64,000 bases of DNA from Tillus elongatus (taxonomy: Eukaryota; Arthropoda; Insecta; Coleoptera; Cleridae). The notes beneath the pieces are model-generated. The model saw nothing but the letters and a program-made list of their open reading frames with translations. It had not been told where the DNA came from and did no database searches. The translations under genes and the position numbers were made by a program. Below are positions 34,194 through 46,815 of the stretch, one piece after another. How positions within the stretch are numbered: the first letter of the stretch is position 1; each line of letters opens with the position of its first letter. The stretch spans positions 13,059,846 through 13,123,845 of the forward strand of contig OZ023267.1 in the NCBI GenBank assembly GCA_964006375.1. Reading direction: 5' to 3'.

Positions 34194-34707
34194 CCCGGCG
34201 TCTGACATGTGAAAATCTTTAACAACTTCCGACATGTGGGGTATCACATACCTCACAATTATTATTTTTTTAATTTCCTTTAACTGAATTTTTGATATAT
34301 ATCTTTTATGACACTAAATACAGATATCACATTTCTTCATTAGCAAAACAAAAACTTCTTTAGAAGAAGAAAATTAAAAAAGAAAAGCTCACAACATCCT
34401 GTTTTAGGCAGTAAAAAAACGTTTATAAAAAAACTTTTATTTACAATGGTTCTATACCATCAAATAAACAAACAATATAAGTAAATAATACATTGCAGTG
34501 TACTATATAAAAAAATTATATCAAAATATGTTAAACCAAAAAAGTTATGCATTTGCAAAGTGACTACAATTTTTGCAGTACATAAGCGCGTGTTCTAAAC
34601 ATAACATTTTTTGGCAAGCCTCACATACATATTCAGTTTTGCGATCAAGATTACGAGGTCAAAAATCACATCTGCGCGGTTTGTTAGGTCTTTGTTTCTT
34701 TGTAGGA
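34194..34707 (-). mobile_element. piggyBac-like element, 3' end
   Basis: TTAA at 34190-34193 followed by CCCGGCGTCTGACATGTG is the expected piggyBac boundary (TTAA target, terminal CCC). A subterminal CCGACATGTGGGG echoes the terminal ACATGTG. The minus-strand transposase C-terminus lies just inside. The element is cut by (TA)n at 34708. Confidence 0.7.
34545..34707 (-). pseudogene. piggyBac transposase C-terminal cysteine-rich domain
   Basis: Read on minus toward the stop at 34545-34547: KPRRCDF-stop-PRNLDRKTEY, then VCEACQKMLCLEHALMYCKNC. The spacing of Cys pairs followed by CLEH and CKNC matches the cysteine-rich zinc-binding tail of piggyBac transposases, which binds the element's ends. 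The second Cys of the first pair has become a stop (TGA). Only about 53 codons remain, without the catalytic domain. Supported independently by the TTAA-CCC end about 350 bp downstream. Confidence 0.72.

Positions 34708-34955
<248 letters not shown>

Positions 34956-35025
<70 letters not shown>
34956..35025. repeat. (TA)n tract
   Basis: TA run. Confidence 0.95.
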
Positions 35026-35028
<3 letters not shown>

Positions 35029-35289
35029 AAAAATTAAAATATTTTATATAAAATTAGTATATTCAGAATGAATATAAGTACTAAAATCACATCTCAACAA
35101 CTCATAATAATCTAATTGAATGTTCATTTTAAGTACAGCCGGGTATCCCCCTTCATCCTTGCCCTTCTTACATATCGTCACTCAGTCTGTTTACTTAAGC
35201 CATATGCCAACTGCGTTTGAATACTCACACAACCAGTGTCGGCGCGCTTCCAAGCTTGCCAAACTGTTATTTTTAATAACTAGCAATCT

Positions 35290-35294
<5 letters not shown>

Positions 35295-35385
<91 letters not shown>
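35295..35385. repeat. (TA)n tract
   Basis: TA run immediately upstream of a tRNA-like sequence. Confidence 0.95.
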
Positions 35386-35388
<3 letters not shown>

Positions 35389-35410
35389 CATACTTCGCTT
35401 GGCATGCTCT

Positions 35411-35473
35411 TCATGTCCAAGTGGTAAAGGGACTGACATAATAGCAAATAAATGCAGGTTCAAATCCTCGTGA
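35411..35473 (+). repeat. tRNA-like sequence (SINE head or pseudogene)
   Basis: TCATG...CGTGA can pair as a short acceptor stem. GTCCAAGTGGTAAAGG resembles an A box and AGGTTCAAATCC is a good B box. The anticodon region is too short and does not fold into a normal arm, so a working tRNA is unlikely. Confidence 0.5.
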
Positions 35474-36165
35474 CCGAATTTTAGAAATGTTGTTCAGTAT
35501 TTTCTCTGCAACAGGTTGCACTTTTCAAGGCACCGGCTGGCAAAATAGAAACCACGGAATATGTCTCTTATGTTTTTATCAGATTCTATCATTTTTGACT
35601 ACTTTTATTAGCGAATTTTCATGTGCAAAATGATTGTACTACCTAGTGACTAGTTAATCGTTTTGAAAATGTTTTGCGAAGTTTCTTGAAAGAAAAATTG
35701 TTTTGAAGTTTTGTGTGAAAAAGTACTCAGCGAAGTTGTGTGTGAAAAAGTATTCGGCGAAGTTTTGTGTGAAAAAGTATTCAGAGAAGTTTTCATGGAA
35801 ATTTATTACAAAAGAAATTTGTGAAAAATAATATTTTAATTAATTTTAGTGCGAAACGAATGTTTTAAGAATTTTCCTTAAAATATTTTATAACATTTTT
35901 TTGCGCACATTTTTTTTTCAAGATATTTTTGTAGAGATAATATTTTCCAATTTCGAATTTTCGTGAAAAAATTGTTTCAGTGAACTTTTGTGAACGTTTC
36001 TTAGCGCATTTTTCTGAATTTTGGATGCGTTTTTAAAAATATGAGATTCGTAAAAAATTATGTTAACTTTCGTGGAAAATATTATATCGAAATTTTCAAC
36101 CAATTTTTAGTAGAAATGACATTTTTTAACGAATTTGGAAGAAATAGGTTTAAGGAATTCAATTT
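35474..36165. other. unassigned with 27-bp triplet repeat
   Basis: No gene recognised. Three 27-bp units (AGTTTTGTGTGAAAAAGTA...) run from 35707 to 35787. Confidence 0.6.
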
Positions 36166-36175
36166 GAATAGAAAA

Positions 36176-36349
36176 AATTCGCTTATGACGAGATAACGAC
36201 TTCAAGACTCGCGAGAAAATTTTTCAGACGAGCGTTAACTAAGGTCAGGTCAGTTTCAATTTTTATATGTTTATATATAATGGTCTTAAAAAATTGTATA
36301 GATCATTTCTATGAAAATTCGCTACCATAACACACTTGCTGTGTCCAGA
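36176..36349 (-). repeat. short X-like element, 3' module to 5' end
   Basis: A degenerate X 3' module (CTTATGACGAGATAACGACT, GGTCAGTTTCAATTTTTATA) is followed after about 35 bp by the X start in inverse (CGCTACCATAACACACTTGC, TGTCCAGA). It may be a strongly deleted X element of about 175 bp. Confidence 0.5.
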
Positions 36350-36395
36350 CTTTTTGTCAACATTCACTAATAGAGTTATGAATTTTGTACTTTTT

Positions 36396-36400
<5 letters not shown>

Positions 36401-36487
<87 letters not shown>

Positions 36488-36509
36488 ATATATATATATA
36501 TATATATAT
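36401..36509. repeat. (TA)n tract
   Basis: TA run with a GTATGTA interruption near 36480. Confidence 0.95.
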
Positions 36510-37250
36510 CCAGTGCTTATCGAGAATGGTCGTGAAACCAAAACACTACGTTTTGAGTTTAATAAACTGTGAAGTATCTTTTTGTTATTTTTACGAGAAA
36601 AATCACATATTTTTCTCCGAAATGAACTTCAATTGTTCACAAGACACGACCTGTCACAAACTAATTGATCGAATTAGCAACAATAATTTGTTTTGTATTT
36701 AATACAACGTAGCGAATAAAAATAACCATGATAATGTTTGAAATCGGCAAGGCAATTGACAAGTGCCAGTTAATCGATTTTGTTTAGTAACACCGCACAA
36801 ACAGTTAAGGTCAATTTATCAAATGGTTGCACAACCTGGACTTGAAATGGAAGCGTTAACAAACTGGCAAATAACGGAAAACGGTTTTCTAATTTACTTT
36901 GTTCTGTCTCTAATGGTTTTTAAGGCCTTTCTTTGACATTGTGCTATTTACAATCTCGTGTTAACAAATGCAGGCGGTCACGTTTTTAAACACCTTATTT
37001 GTTCCTGGGTTGTGGAAGATTGTTAAAGAAGAAGAAGAAGAAGTGGCTGGTGAACGGTGTCTGTAGACTGTAGACGAAGGGAAAGGCGATCTTTATGTTT
37101 TATTAGATGTGCGCTTTATAAATATTAGAAACGTTAATTAAATGTTTTGTTCTATTCGAACCATTACTAGAAACTTGTGGATTGTATCCCAAAACGATTC
37201 CAGAGAGTAATTCAAGCCAAGGGAAGACATAATAGCTTATTTAAAAAATA
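36510..37250. other. no recognised feature
   Basis: Unassigned AT-rich DNA with a short (GAA)n run near 37026-37040. Confidence 0.5.
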
Positions 37251-37251
37251 C

Positions 37252-37665
37252 TCTGGACGCAGCAAGTGCGTTATAGTAATGAATTTTTATAAGAATTGTA
37301 CACTATTAATTATACGGCATATTTTTTTTCTCCCTCAGGGCTCATCCACGGCCTCGCCGCTCCGGTAGCACTGCAACCTTTGGTTTATTGTGCAATACGG
37401 CATATTAGTAAAGTTAATGCCATTGAAACGCATTCAAGGATTGTTTCGGTCTTATATGACGTCTTATGTTTAAGTTTATAGATAAAATAAACTATTTTAG
37501 AATCATCTTTATAGACTTGACTTGCTTTTGTTTACATTTCTACTATATTATGCGACACTTTCAGTCTAAAACCACAGGATGGTATATCTATGCTGCGCTA
37601 AAACTATATTTGGGGCCGTTCATAAAGCTACAAATATAGTGTATTTTAATAATTAATTCAATCGA
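37252..37665 (+). repeat. repeat X subtype 2, 5' part
   Basis: TC at 37252 begins TCTGGACGCAGCAAGTGCG. The interior (GTACACTATTAATTATACGG, AGTTAATGCCATTGAAACGC, TTTGGGGCCGTTCATAAAGC) is repeated almost exactly at 38107-38435 and inversely at 46540-46760. It is interrupted by a 71-bp insertion at 37324. Confidence 0.75.
37324..37394 (-). mobile_element. 71-bp retroposed insert with 12-bp target duplication
   Basis: On minus, an unrelated GC-rich stretch (GCTACCGGAGCGGCGAGGCC) ends in a seven-A tail. It is flanked by ATACGGCATATT at 37312-37323 and 37395-37406. The paralogous sequence at 38165-38176 has one uninterrupted ATACGGCATATT. A tail plus duplication plus empty site indicates LINE-mediated insertion of a truncated transcript whose source is unknown. 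Confidence 0.8.
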
Positions 37666-37775
37666 AATGTTATCCTGGATTGATAAGATGTTGGAAGAGA
37701 CCACTCAGTGCTGGCAAGATCTCTGGACCTATTCTCCTGGATTGACGTTGTCAGAGATGCTGCTGCAACAGGTGC

Positions 37776-37955
37776 TTCTGCGCGGCATGATGATGCACGG
37801 TGCCCTCAAACAATGGTTACTGGCAGAACGCCAAACGGTGGTTATTGACGGCGCTCCCAGACGGTGGTTATTGACAGGTCTCCCAAAACGATCGCGTTCC
37901 TCATGGGGCTCCCGAAATGATGGTGTTACTGATGGGGCTCCCAGAACAGGATAGC
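37776..37955 (+). repeat. imperfect GC-rich minisatellite, about 30-33 bp
   Basis: Degenerate units of the type ACGGTGGTTATTGAC...GGCGCTCCCAG, in an open frame of 95 codons with no recognised domain. Confidence 0.5.
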
Positions 37956-38106
37956 TCACATGGGCATGCTGCCTGTGTTCTCTTAGTTAATTTTTCTTAA
38001 CATCACATTGTGATTCAAATTTCGTTGAAAAGAGAGTGAGTTGAGGGATACAAGGCCTTTAAAGAATTCTGTTATCTGATAAACGAAGACGGAATAAGAA
38101 AAAAAT

Positions 38107-39184
<1,078 letters not shown>

Positions 39185-39225
39185 TATTATTAATACCTAT
39201 ATTTGTTAACACTTATAAGTGCGCT

Positions 39226-39432
39226 TGGAGAACTCCAATCACCAGAACACATTTTAAATAACCTGACGATCGTTTCACTAACCAAGTTACCGTCATCAGA
39301 TGAATAATTCTCGTGAATTTACATCACTTGGTTAGTGAAACGATCGTCAGGTGTTTTAAAATGTGTTGTGGTGATTTGGGTTCTCCAAGTGTACTTATCA
39401 GTGCTTATCACAGGTTCCAATCTTCACCTATT
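39226..39432. mobile_element. PLE-end foldback, coding-less
   Basis: An inverted left arm (GGAGAACTCCAATCACCAGA...) and a right arm (GTGTTGTGGTGATTTGGG to CACAGGTTCCAATCTTC) face each other over about 20 bp. It abuts DD41D copy B at 39433. Confidence 0.75.
39262..39303 (-). ncRNA. hammerhead-like motif, degenerate
   Basis: CTGATGA, GAAA, the short helix III and GTC are kept. Helix II has a mismatch (GGTAAC/GTTAGT) and helix I is reduced to one pair (AT instead of CC before the U). The opposite arm has lost CTGATGA. Probably inactive. Confidence 0.5.
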
Positions 39433-40808
39433 ATCGGTTATAGAAGAGCCAAGTCGGTCTACTTATTTTGTAGCTAAAGATTTATATGTAAGCCAACGCA
39501 GAGTTATGCAACTTTTAAAAAGAAATAAGTATAAACCTTTTCACATTCTTCCTGTTCAACACTTAACCGAAAATGGTCGTCGACAGAGAATACTGTTTTG
39601 CCAACAAATTATTGAAAAATGTAATGAAAACAATGATTTTTTGCCAAATGTTTTTTGGACTGATGAGTCGTCTTTTTCTACAGCTGGTTTGTTTAATAGG
39701 CATAATAAACATCATTGAGCTACAGAAAATCCACATATGGTAAAGCAAATAAAAAAATAAGGTGGTAAAACTGTCAATGTGTGGCGTAGGATACACCAAA
39801 ACAAAATTATTGGTCCATTTTTTTACATATAAATCTCATAGGTGTAGTTTATCTCCATTTGCTACAAGAGCAAGTTGAGGAATATTTGGATGACTTGCCA
39901 GTTATTCTAAATTTAAGAGCAATCTGGCAGCAAGACGGAGCTCCCCCACATAACGTTAGACCTGTGACGAACTACTTAAACCAAAAATATGACCCCTGGA
40001 TAGGAAAATATGGTCCCATCCATTGGCCGGCTAAAAGCTTCGATTTAAATCCGCTAGATTTTTTCCTTTGGGGTGCTCTCAAGAACAATATTTATAGAGA
40101 AGATCTGTCAGGAGACACTGTGCAATTAAAACAGCATATACGACGAGAAATAAATTCTTTTAAGGAAAATGCAGCGGTATTTGGAGATGTGCGATCAAAT
40201 TTTTTACGGCGATGTTTCAAATGCTTAGAAAACAAGGGAAGTTATGTAGAAGATACAATATAAATCTTTATATTATTTTCTGATTTTTGTAAGTTTGATA
40301 CTTTTATTTTATTTGTTTCCTTGTGTATTGTTTCGTTATATATAATCATTGAATAGATATCTTAGCTAGTTTTGTATAATAATTAACTAATCATTGACAA
40401 ATCATATTTTTAGGATAAACTAATAGTTTGACGTTTGTATACAAAAAGAAAATTTTGTTTCCAAAGGCTACTTGTGTATTTTATTGAGTAATACGTAAAC
40501 AGATTTGTCGTTTTACATATTTCATCATAACTTAAAAACTGCTTATCCAAATGTGCTATAACTATATATTTTGGTAATCAAAAATAAATAAAAATCGACA
40601 AATTATAATATGCAAAAAATACAGGGTGTTCCATTTATAAAAAAACCTATATTTTTTGTTCCGCCTCGTACATTTTTCAAAATTCTTGAAAAGCGATAGC
40701 AGATTCAGAAACTACGTTAAAAATTCTTCAAAATAAGTGTTTGAACGAACCAATTCGCCCAGAAATAACGAAAATAAATGGGTGTTATCATTTATAATAC
40801 TCACCCTG
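39433..40808 (+). pseudogene. DD41D transposon fragment, type 2, copy B
   Basis: It begins abruptly at TTATCGGTTATAGAAGAGCC inside the transposase, so the N-terminal HTH is missing, and runs to the right end ATAATACTCACCCTG at 40808. It reads VFWTDESSFST (first Asp), then a TGA replacing Trp at 39717. A broken stretch follows, and from 39859 to 40263 an open frame with IWQQDGAPPHNVRPVTNYL (second Asp), FDLNPLDFFLWGALKNN (third acid) and the C-terminal LRRCFKCLENKGSYVEDTI. About 40 residues separate the last two acids, one fewer than in the intact element. It is the better preserved of the two type-2 copies. Confidence 0.87.
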
Positions 40809-40810
40809 TA

Positions 40811-41190
40811 CATGCCGACCGACCGACCGACAAAAAAAATTTTCGTTCCAGAATCAAGTTTTCTATATGTTTTGAGACTTTTTACGCAGTAGTAGCAAAA
40901 AACATTTTCGAAACTTTTGTCAACACTATTCCACCTCAACACATTCAACCCTTAATTTAATTTCAGCACAAAATACCAGATGTTTGATGAAATTAAAAGT
41001 TTTCTAAACGTTACTTTGCTCGAGTTTTACGAAAAAAATGTTTTTTTTTAAATAAATTACCACCCATTCATCCCCTACCACCTCAAGCCATTTTACACAA
41101 AAACAATTCGAATCGTTCGATTGTCGAGTGCTAACTATATACCAAATTTGAAGACGATATCTCAATTAGTTACCGTGGCTCCCAATCATG
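40811..41190 (-). repeat. repeat Y fragment after DD41D copy B
   Basis: CCGACCGACCGACAAAAAAA and TTCCAGAATCAAGTTTTCTA continue the Y sequence in which copy B is inserted. Confidence 0.7.
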
Positions 41191-41193
41191 TTA

Positions 41194-41935
41194 CTTCCAC
41201 ATCGTCACAACATGTGGAAGTATCGCATCGGCGAGAAAAATTTCATTTTTTATGCTTAAACGTCGTAAAAAGTGGCGAAACATGTAGAAAACATGATGTG
41301 GGAACGATTTTTTTGTCTCTCGCTCTGTATGCCTGTCTGTAGCCACGATAACTTTAGAACGAATTGAGATATCGTCTTCAAATTTGGTATACAGTTAGCA
41401 CCCGACAAACGAACGGTTGGGATTGTTTTTGGGTAAAATCGCTCGAGAGGGTAGGGGTTGAATGGGTGGTGATTTGGTGAAAATTGACATTTTTTCGATG
41501 AAACTTGAGTAATATGACGTTTTAGCGTTCGTTTATTAGACAACTTTCAATTTCATCAAACATCTGCTATTCTGGCTGAAATTAAATTAGGGGGTGAATG
41601 TGTGGGGTGGAATATCGGTGACAGAAATTTCGAATTTTTTTTGTTGCTAAAACGGCGTAAAAAGTCACAAAGCTTATAGAGCACCTGATTTTTGAACGCA
41701 TTTTTTTGTCTGTCTGTCTGTTAGTAGGCGCAATAACTTTCGAACGAATTGAGATACAATCTTCAAATTTGGTGTATCCAGTTAGCACCCGACAAAAGAA
41801 CGCTTCGAATTGTTTTTGGGTAAGATCGCCTCAGGAGGTAGCGGCTAAATGGGGCATGATTTGGTGAAAATATATGTTTTGATACTTTTTACGACGTTTA
41901 AATGCGATCCTTCCACACGTTGTAACCATGTGGAG
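41194..41935 (+). repeat. repeat Y, two overlapping partial units
   Basis: It opens with the hairpin TTCCACATCGTCACAACATG / TGTGGAAG. Two Y-like units follow (GAACGAATTGAGATATCGTC at 41358 and CGAATTGAGATACAATCTTC at 41745). A second hairpin remnant is at 41911-41935. Confidence 0.65.
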
Positions 41936-42902
41936 GTAAAAATAGCTACTAAACGATTTTATAGTTTTTGTTAAAGTTGGATTTGAGGAGGTCGTTAATC
42001 TCTAACGTTCAAATAGTGTCTTTACATTGCATATCTATTTTCTTTTCCGCCAGTTACTAAGCACGTTTGTGAGTCAGATGCTTAGAAAATTTAAATTTCC
42101 TAGACCCTTACTTGAACATTGCGACATTTAGATTGCGTTTTGAATTGCGTTTCATAATCATATTTAATTTTATTGGCGTATTTGCGCAACGAATTCAATA
42201 TTTATTATTCGTAAACCACTTCGACGAACAAGAATACATTAATCATTACTATTGATACTTATCGTTTCCAATCAAAATCCGAAAAAAATGACAGGACAGC
42301 CAAAACCTAGGAAACAAACACCCAAAAAGAGATTTATTTACAATTGCTGTACTCCTTACTTTTCTGCTGTGGATTCTTCAGTTTAATGCTTGGATATCTC
42401 GATCACAAAAAAATTATGTAAACTAACTGCCACACTATATGCTGTCACTTCACTTTCCGTCGGTCTTGATTTCAGTCCACGCTTTCAGAACAGGAACATG
42501 TTATGTTGCTACATATTTTTTTGTTCTTGTAATTGAAGGTACGACACACGTATAAAGTTTACTTTCGCCGGCAACGACAGCGTTGCGCTATTGTTTCTTC
42601 CACAGACTACTGCTTGTCTGATAGCCGGCTTGTAACGGACTGGTTTATGCACCGGAGCCGGTGGGCCGGATTCCGGTATGTCGGCTCGCCCTCAAGATCG
42701 CGCCGGAGCTAAAGCTCTTTATTCACGAGGTGCGCAGCTTACCATGTGAAGGGGTCCATTATGTGCAACAATTTGTTGTCGACATTGTTGCCGAGCAGCA
42801 CTATCCAAATGTTTGGTGAAATATTTTGTATGTTCAGTATAAAAATTCGTGGCAATTATTATTTCGAACTTGGAGTCTGGTGTTGAAAATTTAAAGATTT
42901 TG
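41936..42902. other. no recognised feature
   Basis: No gene recognised. It is GC-richer at 42620-42715 (CACCGGAGCCGGTGGGCCGG, a short palindromic stretch). Confidence 0.4.
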
Positions 42903-43103
42903 AGGTAAATTTGCAGATTACCTCCTGAACGCTTTAGAATTATTTTTTGCAGTAACCTTCTTAGGACACCACCCCAGTCACCCCCCACCCCCCCTCCATG
43001 CGTAAACCAGGTGAAACATATCTAGTTCACAACCCCCAAGGAAGTTACGGGACTAGGAGTGAATAGTGGTGCTGGATGGGGTAGGTAGTGAAAAGGAAAT
43101 AAT
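42903..43103 (+). repeat. direct repeat, left of LINE copy 5
   Basis: AAATTTGCAGATTACCTCCT through GGTAGGTAGTGAAAAGGAAA recurs at 44065-44238 with a shorter C-run and few substitutions. Confidence 0.85.
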
Positions 43104-44064
43104 ACCAGAAAAGCCTCTGGCCTTGACGAGATCCCAGCAATTGTTCTCAAAAAATGCGCACCAGAACTTGCTCATGTCCTGACTCGTCTGTTTCAGACAT
43201 CATACAATAGAGGCATATTCCCTAGTAACTGGAAAACTGCTCGAGTAAAACCCGTTCCCAAGAAAGGATCCGCGCTTCCTAGCAACTACAAGCCTATTTC
43301 TCTCTTTCTTGAAAAAACACAGTCTAATCCACGACAGGCAGTATGGATTCCGTTAGCGCAGATCAACTGCCGACCTCATTTCCTTTGTCACCCATTATTG
43401 GAGCAAGTCTATGGAATTACACGGTGAATCCCAGATTGTCGCTCTAGACATATCCAAAGCATTCTACCAGGTCTGACACGCAGCGCTGCTTAATAAACTT
43501 CCGGCCTAACTCCTACCACCAAAACTCTGTACCTGGACAGCCAATTTCCTCTCCAACCGGAGCATTTCTGTTGTCGTGGATGGCCATTCCTCTAAACGGT
43601 ATCCAATTAATGCAGGAGTCCCTCAAGGTTCAGCTTTAGCCTTTACTTTGTTTCTTCTCCACATCAATGACCTCCTCTCTAGCACATGAAACCCAGTTCA
43701 CAATTACGCGGATGACAGCACCTTCCACTCAAATATACAATATTATAAGCCTGTCTCTTTAGCCCAATTAGATGAGGATCGCAGATTGATGGAGGGTTCT
43801 GTCTCTGTGGATCTCCAAAAAATGTTAGACTGGTGAAGTAGAAATCTTGTACAATTCAGCTCCACCAAATCTCAGTCTTGCTTTCTATCTCATAATAGAT
43901 ACACCAGCTCTAGACCCATCACAATGAACAACTAAGTTATTCAAGGTAATGAGTCCTTTTTACTTGCTGGCATTTCTGTGAATCGAAATCTCAATTGGAA
44001 CCAACATGTCACATCGATTGCAGAAGCGGCTGCTACGAAATTAGGTTTCCTTTTCTGGGCTCTA
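43104..44064 (+). pseudogene. LINE copy 5, deleted and frameshifted
   Basis: It starts with the N-terminal RT block (RKASGLDEIPAIVLKKCAPE, IFPSNWKTARVKPVPKKGS). It skips about 75 bp and continues with the YGFRQ region in a shifted frame, then DISKAF (followed by a Tyr in place of Asp), AGVPQGSA and YADDST (intact near 43710). Many substitutions create stops. It ends abruptly at 44064 inside the thumb and lacks a 3' tail. It lies exactly between two copies of an unrelated segment of about 190 bp. Confidence 0.83.
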
Positions 44065-44238
44065 AATTTGCAGATTACCTCCTGAACGCTTTAGAATTAT
44101 TTTTTGCAGTAACCTTAGGACCCCCCCCCCCAATGCGTAAACCAGGTGAAACATGTCTTGTTCACAACCCCCAAGGAAGTTACGGGACTAAGAGTGAATA
44201 GGGGTGCTGGGTGGGGTAGGTAGTGAAAAGGAAATACG
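44065..44238 (+). repeat. direct repeat, right of LINE copy 5
   Basis: Second copy of 42903-43103. Confidence 0.85.
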
Positions 44239-45554
44239 AGCAGAAAATGCGAAGAAAACGGCTTTTAAGCTGTCTTCTTCACATCCTGAAGCCATATCTC
44301 CCCTAAACCCTGCCTATCCCGCACAGCACCCCTAATTCGTGCCAGGTACCGTAACTTCCTTAGGGAGTATGAACAAGAAATTTTTCTTGTCGTTTATGCA
44401 ACGAGGGTGGTTGTACACAGAGGGGAAGGAAAATGGTGAATTTGCAGATTACCTTCCGAACGGCTGCCGATAGATAAAGTTTGGTGTCTTACATGCACGC
44501 TGACACTATTCTTACCTTTTGTTCTTTTTTTTTGCCGAGTTATTGACATTTAAAGTTCCTTACACATTGCACACTTTTTTTAAAATAATTTCTCAGTACG
44601 GTCCTGCCCCGTGACACACACCCCCCCCCTCCCTTAAACATTGCATTTCACATAAAGTCCACTTTGATTTTGGGAATCCCTTGAACATTCTAGACTCATG
44701 GATCATCGCCAGTAACTGCCAATTTATCACTTCGCTTTCAGTACGGCGCTAGTACGGGTACGTGTTTAGGCGGTTTCTTATATACTCGTGTGTTGCGAAC
44801 GTTATTTCTGAAATTGTGCGTTGTTTACCGATAATGACCATTGGTGTTGTAGTGGCTTAAGGTGCATGTGTGGCCTTCTCTTGTTGGTGGTGGGTTGGTG
44901 GTGCTTTGCCGTAGGGATTTTCCTTACTAATTTGCAACCTCCCGAACAGTTTTAGATCAAATGACTGCTGGTAGATAAAGGTTGGTATCGTACATGCAAG
45001 CTGACCCTATTCTTACCGTTTGTTCTTTGACTTTTGCCGAGTTATTTGCATTCAAAGTTTTTTTTTGAAAATTCCACACTTTTCCTTTATGGCCTTAGTG
45101 CGGCTCTGTCTTATTTTACTGTTCACTGTGAAGTTATTCGGCCCTTTGTTTGCTTTGTTGTGCCTCTGAATATCTGCCTGCTGGTTGGTCGCTACCTGCT
45201 TTGCTTCCTATAAACTACGCAGGATTTACTTTTCGTTCGCCCTACTTGTGTCTAGAGATACCAATACTTTGACTTTTGGGCTTCCGCATGCGCAGTGAGA
45301 CCGGGATAATTCGAAATAGGTGTGCAGGACTTTTCGCTTATTGTAATTTATATTAATTGTATTCTGTAAAAAGATTCACTTTTTTTATGAGCATTTTACT
45401 TAAGTACCTACTTACATTCTAGGATATATAAATGGTAAAAAATGGTAAATAAAAATGGTAAAAGTGTGGGCGTATTTTGTTGCGAAATATTTTCTGCTCT
45501 TCTTCCTCTTCTTTACTGAAAACGCTGTTGTCGATTTGAAGAATATTGTTATCT
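44239..45554. repeat. decayed duplicated region
   Basis: A partial inverse of the preceding repeat lies at 44285-44380 (CCATATCTCCCCTAAACCCT, GGTACCGTAACTTCCTTAGG). A block of about 170 bp (GATAAAGTTTGGTGTCTTAC, ATTCTTACCTTTTGTTC, TTTGCCGAGTTATT) occurs at 44465 and again near 44970. No gene. Confidence 0.5.
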
Positions 45555-45919
45555 GTGTGTGTGTGTGTTTTGTTTCTTTAACGTCGGCCTATTTCCGCGA
45601 CTATGGCCAATCACCGACGCCAGGGAGCAGTTTCACCTCACTATCCTGTAAATTTTGCGGAATCTCTGCCCACCTGCAAGGAGGGTAGGGATCTTTAACG
45701 TGTCCAACATCGCATGGCCACGGGACCGACGGCTTTACGACCCCTCCGAAGGGCGGAACGTGCAGGCATTCAACTTGCTCAAATACAATTCCACAACCTC
45801 GGTTGGTGTTAATGTTACAGTATGTGCTGAAAAATTGAAAGGAGAACGCTGGGATCAACCCCAGTACCCTTCGGTTCAGAGGCACAGGTTCTTACCACTG
45901 AACCACCTAGGCTCTTGAT
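45555..45919 (-). mobile_element. tRNA-derived SINE, full length
   Basis: On minus it begins GAGCCTAGGTGGTTCAGTGG (A-box-like TGGTTCAGTGG) with GGGTTGATCCCAG (B-box-like) about 45 bases later. A 200-bp body containing TTAAAGATCCCTACCCTCC and CTGGCGTCGGTGATTGG follows, and it ends in an AC-repeat tail (45555-45570). SINEs carry an internal RNA polymerase III promoter and are mobilised by a partner LINE. It is the only copy here with its head. Short open frames across it are meaningless. Confidence 0.75.
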
Positions 45920-45954
45920 ATTGTTATCCAAAACGCAAGCTTATACTTTCCTTC

Positions 45955-45956
<2 letters not shown>

Positions 45957-46031
<75 letters not shown>
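45957..46031. repeat. (TA)n tract
   Basis: TA run beside X body sequence. Confidence 0.95.
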
Positions 46032-46034
<3 letters not shown>

Positions 46035-46760
46035 GGCGATAACACAAAAAATACTAAACTGATTTCAATCAAACTTGGCAAAAATCTTGCTTGGGCGTAA
46101 AGCGAGGTCTAGTTCGTTAATCAGCCTTTATGCTCAAGTTTTTCCAGTGACAAATCCGGGAAACCTTTTTGAAAACGCTATATTTTTGTAAGTATCAGAG
46201 TAACTGGAATGAGACTTTACATGTGGCTAGAAATAGTGCAAATAAACCTATGTTTATAGTAGTTTTTCCAAATTGAAAATAAAATCCCAAAGACACGCAT
46301 TGAGGCGACTTCGTGATTAAAGTCCAATGACCGACAGACAGAGTAGTTAACTGCCGCGCTTAGATTGATTCATACAACAGGCATAAACCATACATCAACG
46401 GTAACCAAACTAAATATATACCAGGCATAAAACATACTACCCGAACCAACAATCGTGAAATATCGGCCGCAATTATGGAAAATGACAGACGACATGAAAT
46501 TAAAAATGTTTGTTGTTTAACTAGGGTATTCGATCAATTATTAAAATACACTATATTTGTAGCTTTGTGAACGGCCTCGAATACAGTTTTAGCGCAGCAT
46601 AGATATATATCCAGCCAAGTCTCTATAAAAGTGCTTCTAAAATCTTTTTTTTATATCTTTAAACATAAGACGTCATATAAGACCGAAAAAGTCGTGGGGT
46701 GTGTTTCAATGGTAATTCTACTAGTTCTGTAATTAATAATGTATACTTTGAATATAATAT
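46032..46760 (-). repeat. repeat X subtype 2, inverted, decayed
   Basis: It matches 38165-38960 in reverse (CGGTAACCAAACTAAATATA, AAATACACTATATTTGTAGC, AACATAAGACGTCATATAAG). It is the only evidence on whether the 66-codon frame in the other copy is conserved; it is not. Confidence 0.65.
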
Positions 46761-46815
46761 CCCGGGCATGAAGCCGATCTAATGTATCATGTAAACAAAA
46801 CGTTGGTTGACGGAT

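Noticed and set aside
37667..37954. Host protein exon of 95 codons
   Set aside because: The frame consists mainly of an imperfect minisatellite and is open on both strands.
45601..45918. Pair of overlapping protein genes
   Set aside because: The region is a tRNA-derived SINE; frames are incidental and not conserved at 61.4 kb.
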